Made by a program: the position numbers and the translations under genes. The notes under the pieces are model-generated. The model saw only the letters and a program-made list of their open reading frames with translations. It was not told the origin of the DNA and made no database searches. Shown here one piece after another: positions 57,319 to 64,000 of a DNA stretch of 64,000 nucleotides (positions are counted from its first letter, which is position 1; each line of letters starts with the position of its first letter). Origin of the DNA: Bacteroidota bacterium (GTDB lineage Bacteria > Bacteroidota > Bacteroidia > Cytophagales > Cytophagaceae); NCBI GenBank assembly GCA_023428135.1, contig JAEYZG010000057.1:22607-86606 (forward strand). Reading direction: 5' to 3'.

Positions 57319-58338
57319 TTACTTCTTAATTACTTCAACCTCCTGTAATTTTAATCCAGGCCCTGTGTACTCCAGCTTATTCTGTTCCTGGTCATTTAAC
57401 GACTCTTCGAAATAAACATCCAATGTTCTCAAGTCGCGATGCAACTTAGTTTTGATTGCCTCTTTACCATCCACTTTAAAATATTTTTTATTAGCATAAG
57501 GAGCATAAGTATTGCCACTGAAAGTAACTTGCAAATGCTTAACATCAACCATCTTTACTTCTTGTATTTGGCCTTTACCTTCAGAGCTTTTTTCTTCTGT
57601 TTCAGTTTCTCTGACTGGCATAGCTTCTTTGGAAAGAATTAAAATTAGTTTACCATTTTTGAATTTAATATTATCACTGGTAAAATCTACCTTGTTACCA
57701 TCGAAGGTATGAGATGCGGCAGACCACCTTTCCATATTCCAGGAATTAAAATCGTCTGTCCACTTCAAATTAAAGGTTTTATCTTTTTTATATTCATAAT
57801 ACTTAACATAGTCGTATTGCGCAGACCTTGGTAATATTGAATCGTTCCAGGGGCCCGTCCAGTCGTAAAATTCTGAGATCCATATATTCATCATTATTTT
57901 CTGAGGTCTGTTCATTCTGGCTATATGCTCTCCATCTTGCCTGTATACTTCCTTCCCATCCACACTCCATGCAATATATTCGGGAGTCCAGTCAAAAGCA
58001 TAGGTATGAAAATCCTCATGAGGGTTAAAGCCCAATACTTGTCTGTGCTCATGCATCTTATGCCTGCCTTCTATGGTATTAAACTGGGCTTCATTGTTGT
58101 ATCTGCCGAGTATTTCCAAATCGATTTCGTTCCAGTTCGTAGTAAAGTCAGGATTATCATAAAAAGTAAAAAGAGAACTGACAATACCACTTCCTGCTGC
58201 AGACTTCATATTTACTTCAAATCTGCCGTATAGAAAAGTTTCATTGGTCCTTAGCTCTGCTCCCTTATATTCTTTCGCTTTGGTTATAAATGGAATAAAT
58301 AGCAAAAGAAGCAATGAGGTTAAGATGTATTTTTTCAT
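57319..58338 (-). CDS. GH16 lichenase-like beta-glucanase, naturally circularly permuted
   Basis: 339 residues, signal peptide 1-21. The catalytic motif NEIDLEILG gives nucleophile Glu71, Asp73 and acid/base Glu75. Order of parts is unusual: the protein begins with AELRTNETFLYGRFEVNMKS, normally the middle of a lichenase, passes through the catalytic centre and QYDYVKYYEY, and then at 190-238 continues with WTDDFNSWNMERWSAASHTF and DNIKFKNGKLILILS, which in ordinary Bacillus lichenases is the N-terminal part. The Fibrobacter succinogenes 1,3-1,4-beta-glucanase is the known case of this permutation. A C-terminal about 75-residue beta-rich tail follows. There is no T9SS domain, unlike nearly all other glycosidases here. 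A TACCTTTG housekeeping-type box lies near 58369. Confidence 0.88.
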   Translation of the reverse strand: MKKYILTSLLLLLFIPFITKAKEYKGAELRTNETFLYGRFEVNMKSAAGSGIVSSLFTFYDNPDFTTNWNEIDLEILGRYNNEAQFNTIEGRHKMHEHRQVLGFNPHEDFHTYAFDWTPEYIAWSVDGKEVYRQDGEHIARMNRPQKIMMNIWISEFYDWTGPWNDSILPRSAQYDYVKYYEYKKDKTFNLKWTDDFNSWNMERWSAASHTFDGNKVDFTSDNIKFKNGKLILILSKEAMPVRETETEEKSSEGKGQIQEVKMVDVKHLQVTFSGNTYAPYANKKYFKVDGKEAIKTKLHRDLRTLDVYFEESLNDQEQNKLEYTGPGLKLQEVEVIKK

Positions 58339-58402
58339 TGAATAAACGTTTGGATTATTACCTTACAAAGGTACAATGAAATACTTAGCCTATAAACGAG
58401 AA

Positions 58403-58423
58403 AGCCTGTAATTTTTACAGGCT
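58403..58423 (-). terminator. Hairpin downstream of the small DUF5752-like gene
   Basis: 9 bp perfect stem AGCCTGTAA / TTACAGGCT with TTT loop, 35 bases past the stop; on the minus strand it is followed by only a short T run. Confidence 0.6.
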
Positions 58424-58457
58424 GATTGCATAAATCTGAATTATATCCGAAAATATC

Positions 58458-58715
58458 TTAAGCAGAAACGAACTCCTTCGCTTTTCTAAGAAAACCAGAT
58501 CTCGTCTTTACCTTCTGTATAGATTTAGCTAAACTGTCATAATTGATTACAAATTTTATCCAGTTATAGAAATCATTCTTTTCCTTATTTACGTGGTACA
58601 TAAAGGTTTCCTCACTCATTTCCTTTAAGCCTTTTAATAGCTCATCTACATTGGTGAATACCTTTCCATCATGGGAATAAAAGAATTTGTCAGGTGTAAG
58701 TTGTTGTAAGGACAT
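58458..58715 (-). CDS. Small conserved protein, DUF5752-like
   Basis: 85 residues, no signal. The chain FFYSHDGKVFTNVDELLKGLKEMSEETFMYHVNKEKNDFYNWIKFV has the layout of DUF5752-type proteins (F-x-L-x-x-G, EL-x-x-L-x-x-MS-x-x-x-F-x-YHV, NDF-x-NWI). Function is unknown. It stands between GH16 and GH10 on the same strand but has its own hairpin, so no functional link to xylan is implied. Confidence 0.65.
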   Translation of the reverse strand: MSLQQLTPDKFFYSHDGKVFTNVDELLKGLKEMSEETFMYHVNKEKNDFYNWIKFVINYDSLAKSIQKVKTRSGFLRKAKEFVSA

Positions 58716-58936
58716 TTCTATTAAAGAGTTATGATTCGTTAATACATGTAAAATGCTTTTAAAGAAAACATAGTTCCCCTTCTATTAAGATTTAGGGGAA
58801 AATAACTCAAAACAACTTTTCATAGAGATAAAAATTCAATGCATTTCCACATAGGAATAGACCATTCCTAATCCCGGAAGAAACCTGCTTAAAAACTATT
58901 TAATTAGTGACTTACTATCGTGCAATAAGAAAAAAA

Positions 58937-58959
58937 AGGGATCACCGCTAGATGATCCC
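58937..58959 (-). terminator. Terminator downstream of GH10 (58995-62087)
   Basis: 8 bp stem AGGGATCA / TGATCCCT, 8-base loop, 36 bases past the stop, followed on the minus strand by a run of eight T-class bases. Confidence 0.85.
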
Positions 58960-58994
58960 TCAAAAAACAACAACTTAAAAAAACAATTACTTCA

Positions 58995-61900
58995 TTATTG
59001 AAGCTTCACAAGTTTTGAAACTTCAATGCTTCCGGATACATACTCTATAGTCATCAGATATGTACCTCCTTTCAGATCTTGTCCGATACTGCTGGTTTGA
59101 TCTGCAGGTATATCATTCAATACTTCTACTTCTGCTCCATAGATATTTGTAATCCTTAACTGCTTTATGGCCATATTAGAAGTAATCTTAAATAATTCAC
59201 TAGATGGGTTTGGAACTATCCCGGTAAAGACTTTGTACCCGCCAGAGAAAACACCAGTAGTAACGCTTATATTCAGTGATACAGAACTCGAAGTAGTTAT
59301 CCCTCCATTGCTGTCTGTTACTTTCACTAATACCAAATGATTGCCCGGACTTGCATTCTTGTATTCAAATATATATGGTGATGAATTAGAGGAGCCTACC
59401 AATTGTCCATCCAGATAATACTCCACCTTGGTAATTGTACCATCAGGATCATCAACTGAAACATCAAACGTGATGACATCACCAACAATATTTTCATTCG
59501 CTATTGGAGCGTTAATTGTGATTACCGAAGGCTGATTTCGATTGACAACAACAGCAGTCGAAGTAGAGGTAGCTTTACATCCCGCTCCATTCGTAACTTC
59601 TACAGAATAGTTTCCAGAGGTTGTTGCAGTATAGCTGTCATTTGTTCCTACCTGCAAACTACCATTAAGCCATTTATAACTTAAGCCTGTTCCTGTATTT
59701 GCATTCAGCATTACACTATTGCCTTCAACCACAGTTGTTGATCCTGTAGCTGTAATAGTCGCTGGAGGCGTTGGGTTTACTTTTACCTCAACGGCATCGG
59801 AAGTAACCGTTTGGCCATTTGCAGTAATAGTTACAGCATAACTTCCCGACTGTGTAGCGGTATAAGAAGCTGCAGTTGCTCCGTCAATGACAGCATCTCC
59901 CCGTTTCCACTGATAGGTATAACCTGTTCCCGTACTTGCGTTCAGAACCACTGAAGATCCTTCACAGACTGTAGTACTTCCTGTAGTCATTATTTCTGCT
60001 TCTAACTGAAAATTGCCTTCACTCATTTCCACCTTATCTATCACAAGACATGTAGAGTTATTTCCTACATAGAATTTCAGTTTAGAAACAGCATCTGTTG
60101 TAGTAGCATTGAACTCCATTGTATACAACTCCGATGTAGTAGTAAGGTCAACCGATTTACTAAAATAAGTAGTATAAGGATCTGCATCCTGCTGAACACT
60201 GACAGACATACTTCTGGCGGCATCAGCTTTAGCCATAAAACTAATTTTATAATTTTTTCCTTCAATTATTGGCGTTGCTTGTCTCACCTGCACATGCCAT
60301 TCTGCAGTTCCAGGAGTAGCAGGGCATATTTTCAGAGAGTTAGTTCCTGACATATTTCCGTTCGTGATCACAGTCATAGTACCACTAGCACTACTGTTAT
60401 TCTGGATTTCCCATTCGGTAGTACCCTGATCAAACTCTCCATTTTTAATCAGCTGAGTTCTTGGATTTCCTACAGTTATTGAGATCTCAGAAGACGTAAC
60501 TTTATTTCCGGAATTATCGGTAGCTACTGCGGTAAGTTTATAGTTTCCTTCTGCAACACTGTTCCAGTCAAAGGAATAGGGTGTAGTAGCATCCTCGCCC
60601 AATTTTGTTGTTCCATTATAGAATTCGACTTTGGTAATGTTTCCGTCTGCATCGCTTGCAGTTGATGTAAGCGTGATATTTGCACCAACCTTAAATGTTT
60701 CATTATTTGCAGGACCAGTTAACGCCACTTTAGGCAATTCACCATTACTTGTACATGCACCTGTTGAACAAGCAGGATACCCAACGCTGGTTCGGCCGGA
60801 AACATAATTCTTAAGCCATGTAAAGGCAGGTTTTTCAGTTCCGGAACTGCTCATGATTCCGGTACCGGTTCTCCACGTAGCACCTGTGATATATCCCCAA
60901 AGAGTAATACCGGCAACAGCAGGGTGTTCCCAGTATACAGGGAAGTGGGTCTTATAACTATTTTCCTGTTGAGTATTATTACTTTCAGATTCAACACCAC
61001 CATTTAGATCCAGCTCTGTGACAAATACCGGCACTCCACTGGTTGCCATGAGATCCACTGCTGATTTTAACTGAGAAGCGCTTGTCTGGTCCACATTAAA
61101 GCAATGTGCCTGAGTTCCGAAGCCGTCTATCAATCCCCTGTCACGAAGAGCTTTAACCAAACCTAACATACTATTTATTTTACTGGTATTGTTTTCCAAT
61201 CCATAGTCGTTAAGCACAAGCTTTGTATTAGGGAACAATGCACGAGCCTGAGTAAACACCCATATCTGCCAGTCATAGCCAGTACTTCCTGTACCACCTA
61301 ATAATCTTTCAAACACCGGATTGTCTGCCTGGTGGCCTGCCAGCTGTTCATTAATAACATCCACCTGGTCTGTTAATGGGTATCTTTGAGCAACTGCGGT
61401 CATATACTCAAGAGCTTCTTCTCTTGCCTCTGTTACTGAACTCAGATTTTTAAACCAAGAAGGATATTGACTTGCCCACATTAATGCATGATAGCGGAAC
61501 ATCATATTGTTGTTCTTTGCATGATTATAAGACACATCTGCACCTCCCCAGTTAAACTGATCTCTCGTTCCTTCAACCGGTCCCCACTTACAGCTGTTCT
61601 CAGCTGTAACACCATTCCAGTAAGTATTGTAGTTAATCTGAGGAGCTCCCGGTATAATATTAGCAAGGTATTTCCCTTTGCAGGCACTCATTCCCCTCTG
61701 TGTAACATTGGTAGTTCCAACAGTGATAACTACCCCTACAGAAGTAAATGTAACGCCTCTATTGTTTGTTGCTCTTGCCTTAATGGTATAAGTTCCTGCA
61801 GGTACACATCCCCACACATATTTATAAGTATAATTGGTATGTGATGTAGCTTCCCCTAAAAGAGTGGTTCCATTAAAAAATTCAACCTTTGTGACTGTTC

Positions 61901-62087
61901 CGTTATTGGTTGATTTTCCAATATCTGAAGCATATACATGAATCTCAACATCAGTCCCTGCCTTAAAATAGGCATTGCTATGCGGCATGGTGACAGAACA
62001 CGATGGAGGATAATTTAATGTTTGGGCCTGGAGCAACGTAATGAGTCCAAGCAGAAAGACAAGTATAAGTAAACCTTTTCCTTTCAT
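58995..62087 (-). CDS. Secreted GH10 endo-1,4-beta-xylanase with Ig-like, CBM4/9-type and T9SS domains
   Basis: 1030 residues. Signal peptide to 22 (LLQAQ). N-terminal Ig-like domain about 27-125. GH10 barrel about 132-445: acid/base Glu247 in VDVINEQ, nucleophile Glu358 in VFVTELD, plus LNDYGLEN and ITLWGYI. Then an Ig-like domain (about 453-540), a CBM4/9-like domain (about 543-695, IKNGEFDQGTTEWEI, ISFMAKADAARSMSV), two CHU-style Ig domains (about 700-865), another Ig-like domain with DPDGTITKVEYYLDG, and a T9SS domain (IVPNPSSELF). It differs from the other GH10 by having CBM4/9 in place of the CBM6 pair. Promoter-like element at 62208-62235. Confidence 0.93.
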   Translation of the reverse strand: MKGKGLLILVFLLGLITLLQAQTLNYPPSCSVTMPHSNAYFKAGTDVEIHVYASDIGKSTNNGTVTKVEFFNGTTLLGEATSHTNYTYKYVWGCVPAGTYTIKARATNNRGVTFTSVGVVITVGTTNVTQRGMSACKGKYLANIIPGAPQINYNTYWNGVTAENSCKWGPVEGTRDQFNWGGADVSYNHAKNNNMMFRYHALMWASQYPSWFKNLSSVTEAREEALEYMTAVAQRYPLTDQVDVINEQLAGHQADNPVFERLLGGTGSTGYDWQIWVFTQARALFPNTKLVLNDYGLENNTSKINSMLGLVKALRDRGLIDGFGTQAHCFNVDQTSASQLKSAVDLMATSGVPVFVTELDLNGGVESESNNTQQENSYKTHFPVYWEHPAVAGITLWGYITGATWRTGTGIMSSSGTEKPAFTWLKNYVSGRTSVGYPACSTGACTSNGELPKVALTGPANNETFKVGANITLTSTASDADGNITKVEFYNGTTKLGEDATTPYSFDWNSVAEGNYKLTAVATDNSGNKVTSSEISITVGNPRTQLIKNGEFDQGTTEWEIQNNSSASGTMTVITNGNMSGTNSLKICPATPGTAEWHVQVRQATPIIEGKNYKISFMAKADAARSMSVSVQQDADPYTTYFSKSVDLTTTSELYTMEFNATTTDAVSKLKFYVGNNSTCLVIDKVEMSEGNFQLEAEIMTTGSTTVCEGSSVVLNASTGTGYTYQWKRGDAVIDGATAASYTATQSGSYAVTITANGQTVTSDAVEVKVNPTPPATITATGSTTVVEGNSVMLNANTGTGLSYKWLNGSLQVGTNDSYTATTSGNYSVEVTNGAGCKATSTSTAVVVNRNQPSVITINAPIANENIVGDVITFDVSVDDPDGTITKVEYYLDGQLVGSSNSSPYIFEYKNASPGNHLVLVKVTDSNGGITTSSSVSLNISVTTGVFSGGYKVFTGIVPNPSSELFKITSNMAIKQLRITNIYGAEVEVLNDIPADQTSSIGQDLKGGTYLMTIEYVSGSIEVSKLVKLQ

Positions 62088-62207
62088 ATAAAATTTATTT
62101 CAAGTTCAGTATTGAAAACAGTCTTTTTCACTCACCAGAAAATTATTCTATTACTTTTTTTAAGAATTAAAGACATTAACTCTGAGGAAAATTATGGAAC
62201 TGAGCTA

Positions 62208-62235
62208 TCTACACAGAAAGCAATAAAAAGTAAAC
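62208..62235 (-). promoter_or_regulatory. Putative ECF-type promoter of GH10 (58995-62087)
   Basis: Minus strand: GTTTACTTTTT at 62235-62225, 17 bases after GTTTAC, GTAG within GTGTAGA (62214-62208); about 120 bases before the start codon. Confidence 0.55.
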
Positions 62236-62338
62236 CCTAGAAAATTTTATTTGATCGAATAATTGTCCTATTCGGACTAATTATGAAAAATGTGTTCCTA
62301 ATAATACAAAGATTATAAAAAGAGGGAGGTGGGCAAGG

Positions 62339-63970
62339 TTAACGGACAACCGTAATATTGGTAAGTTTCTTATTATCAATCGTTATCACATAGTATCCGG
62401 TGGTTACAACCTCACCTCCGGAACCAGTACCATCCCAAGTTGCAGGAGCAAGGAACTCGCGAATGACATTTCCATTCATGTCAAAAATTCTTGCAATACC
62501 TGGTTTATCAATAAAATATGAACTCTGCTGCCCTCCTTCGAGAGGAGAAATGACAGGATCACAATCAGAAGCTCTGTATATCGTAAGATCAGTGTCTAGT
62601 AAAATCCGACAACCTTTCTGATCTTTCAGGCGAAGCATATAATTTCCAGCAGGAATATTTGAAAATACGCCTGATGCGCTACGAATAGTATCACTCGTAC
62701 CCGGGGTATTCAAAAAATAGGTGAGTGGTGGCTGGGATCCCTCTGCTGATACCTCAACACTAAAGCCTGTGCCTTCTTTACAATCCTGACTTAATATTTT
62801 ATATCCATAGGACTTTATCTCCATACAAGAACCATTCACTCTAAGTCTCCACGATCTGTGGTGAAGTTTAAGCAAAGGCAATGCAGGATTAGTAATTTCT
62901 ACACTATAAGAACCCTCATCTGAAAGTTTAACTTTACTTATGCTAAGGTCAGATGAAGTTTCTGTATCTAATAAAGAATTATTATTATACCATGAATACT
63001 GATTCCCAACTAATGCTTCATCTTCTTCCACACTAAAATTTACAGAATCAAGCAATCTTACAGTCCTTTCAGAACGCTCACCAATGGAATCCTGAGGGGC
63101 ATAATCAAAATTAGAAAATCCGTTTAATTGAGTTAATGGTAACAGATCCTTAAATGTCAGCTTGTTATTGATTACAGATATTTTCCTCAAAGAAGGTTTA
63201 TTAGAAAAGGTCGGAAGTGTTGTAAGCCAATTCTCCTCCGCATATAATTCCTCAAGAGTTGTGTTATTGTCTAATTCTGAAAGATTTTCTAACTGATTAC
63301 CCCAGCAATAAATAATCTTAAGGCCTGGCAGTTTTTCAATACCATTAAGATTTTTAAGCCTATTACGGTCACAATGAAATTCATGAAGTCTGGTATTTTT
63401 TGAAAAATCAGGAAGACTGTCAAATCTGTTCACTCCAATCTGAAGATTTTCAAGAGATGTAAGATATTGAAGACCGGAAAGCCATGAAATCTGATTCCCT
63501 GAAAGAAAAAGCTTCTGAAGCTTTGTAAATCCTCGCAATTCCGGGAAAGATGTGAGCTTATTATAATATAACTGAATCTGTATAAGGTTGGTATTCCTTA
63601 TAACAAAATCAGCATTGGTCAGCTGATTAGAGTTCAGGTAAAGATATTCTAAATTGGCAATAGCTGAAAGATTCGGTACTGTCTTGATCTTATTATTTGA
63701 AGCATCAATTTTAAAAACAGATTTAAAATTTTCTATGCCTGTAAGATCAGAAATGTTCGCATTGGTAAGGATAAGGTCAAATATAAAATTGCTAGCAGCT
63801 GTGATATTCAATTTATCTCCGGTCATTACCGAAGGATATCTTGACATTAATACATTTCTTAAATTAGTATCAGGAAAAGTATAAGTCTGACAATAGCCTT
63901 TATTCTCTGAAATTATAAGAGTCAGGGTTATGCCTATCAGCTTTATAATATTTTTAAAGATTCTGCTCAT
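62339..63970 (-). CDS. Secreted leucine-rich-repeat protein with Ig-like, SprB-like and type B T9SS domains
   Basis: 543 residues. Signal peptide to about 27 (ENKGYCQ). LRR region about 70-265 in the InlA-like style (LTNANISDLTGIENFKSV, LEYLYLNSNQLTNADF, LQKLFLSGNQISWLSGL). An Ig-like domain about 300-375 (NQYSWYNNNSLLDTE, GSYSVEITNP). A SprB-like domain about 395-460 (SQDCKEGTGFSVEV, IPAGNYMLRLKDQKGC). A CHU_C type B end (IFDMNGNVIREF, TWDGTGSGGEVVTTGYYVI, NITVVR). No enzyme motifs; an adhesin or binding role is likely. Its ATG overlaps the stop codon of an upstream gene (TAATG). Confidence 0.82.
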   Translation of the reverse strand: MSRIFKNIIKLIGITLTLIISENKGYCQTYTFPDTNLRNVLMSRYPSVMTGDKLNITAASNFIFDLILTNANISDLTGIENFKSVFKIDASNNKIKTVPNLSAIANLEYLYLNSNQLTNADFVIRNTNLIQIQLYYNKLTSFPELRGFTKLQKLFLSGNQISWLSGLQYLTSLENLQIGVNRFDSLPDFSKNTRLHEFHCDRNRLKNLNGIEKLPGLKIIYCWGNQLENLSELDNNTTLEELYAEENWLTTLPTFSNKPSLRKISVINNKLTFKDLLPLTQLNGFSNFDYAPQDSIGERSERTVRLLDSVNFSVEEDEALVGNQYSWYNNNSLLDTETSSDLSISKVKLSDEGSYSVEITNPALPLLKLHHRSWRLRVNGSCMEIKSYGYKILSQDCKEGTGFSVEVSAEGSQPPLTYFLNTPGTSDTIRSASGVFSNIPAGNYMLRLKDQKGCRILLDTDLTIYRASDCDPVISPLEGGQQSSYFIDKPGIARIFDMNGNVIREFLAPATWDGTGSGGEVVTTGYYVITIDNKKLTNITVVR

Positions 63971-64000
63971 TACCTGATAACTGTTATCTGACCATTTTCC
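63970..64000 (-). CDS. C-terminal end of another type B CTD protein (runs off window)
   Basis: The minus strand from the window edge reads ENGQITVIR then TAA, whose last base is the first base of the LRR protein ATG. Gly-x-Ile-Thr-Val-Ile-Arg-stop is the usual end of CHU_C gliding-type domains. Only nine codons are visible, so this is a suggestion supported by the one-base stop/start overlap. Confidence 0.5.
   Translation of the reverse strand, partial: ENGQITVIR

Overview
The window looks like a chromosomal segment of a gliding, polysaccharide-digesting Bacteroidota of the Cytophaga/Sporocytophaga type. Evidence for this: low-GC DNA; many very large secreted enzymes ending in type IX secretion (T9SS) sorting domains; a PorP/SprF-family protein; gliding-type (CHU_C, type B) C-termini; and a Cys-rich linker in the pectate lyase of a kind I associate with Cytophaga. 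No species assignment is possible from sequence reading alone.

Layout. 1-2157 (minus): start of an N-type (second, alternative) F-ATPase operon, atpD-atpC-atpQ and the first 17 codons of atpR. 2473-5675 (plus): beta-phosphoglucomutase-like HAD protein plus a GH65 glycoside phosphorylase, an alpha-glucobiose phosphorolysis pair. 6038-8038 (plus): KimA/KUP-like APC permease. 8135-62087: a roughly 54 kb plant cell-wall, mainly xylan, degradation region. It holds GH8, GH11, an alpha/beta esterase, a CE6-like esterase, a CE1-like esterase, two GH43, two GH10, GH30_8-like glucuronoxylanase, GH9, a NodB-type deacetylase, PL1 pectate lyase and GH16, plus a di-heme cytochrome/beta-propeller protein and an LVIVD-propeller protein with CBM6. 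No SusC/SusD pair is present. Most enzymes are built as signal peptide, catalytic domain, Ig-like domain, CBM6 pair (or CBM9) and T9SS domain.

Regulation. At 52585-57129 lies a compact locus: an ECF-type sigma factor, a membrane protein in the anti-sigma position whose periplasmic part resembles SprB repeats and a CHU_C domain, a PorP/SprF-like outer-membrane protein, and a divergent type B CTD surface protein with a lectin-like region. I find a recurrent promoter-like element, GTTTAC-N17/18-GTA(G/C), upstream of the sigma gene itself, the type B CTD protein, GH8, GH11, CE1, GH43 (32107-35520), GH30 and GH10 (58995-62087). Spacing resembles ECF promoters. The working model is a surface-sensing sigma/anti-sigma system that uses T9SS parts in place of a SusC/D or TonB transducer and switches on the xylanolytic genes. 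This is inference.

Genome dynamics. Three decayed gene remnants lie between the enzymes: an esterase copy (about 8135-8545), a GH43 N-terminus (about 28805-29140) and a T9SS C-terminus (45077-45160). Five near-identical CBM6 A+B cassettes lie in direct orientation, and GH30 carries what looks like an A/B chimera. The right end (62339-64000) has an LRR type B CTD protein overlapped by the last codons of another.
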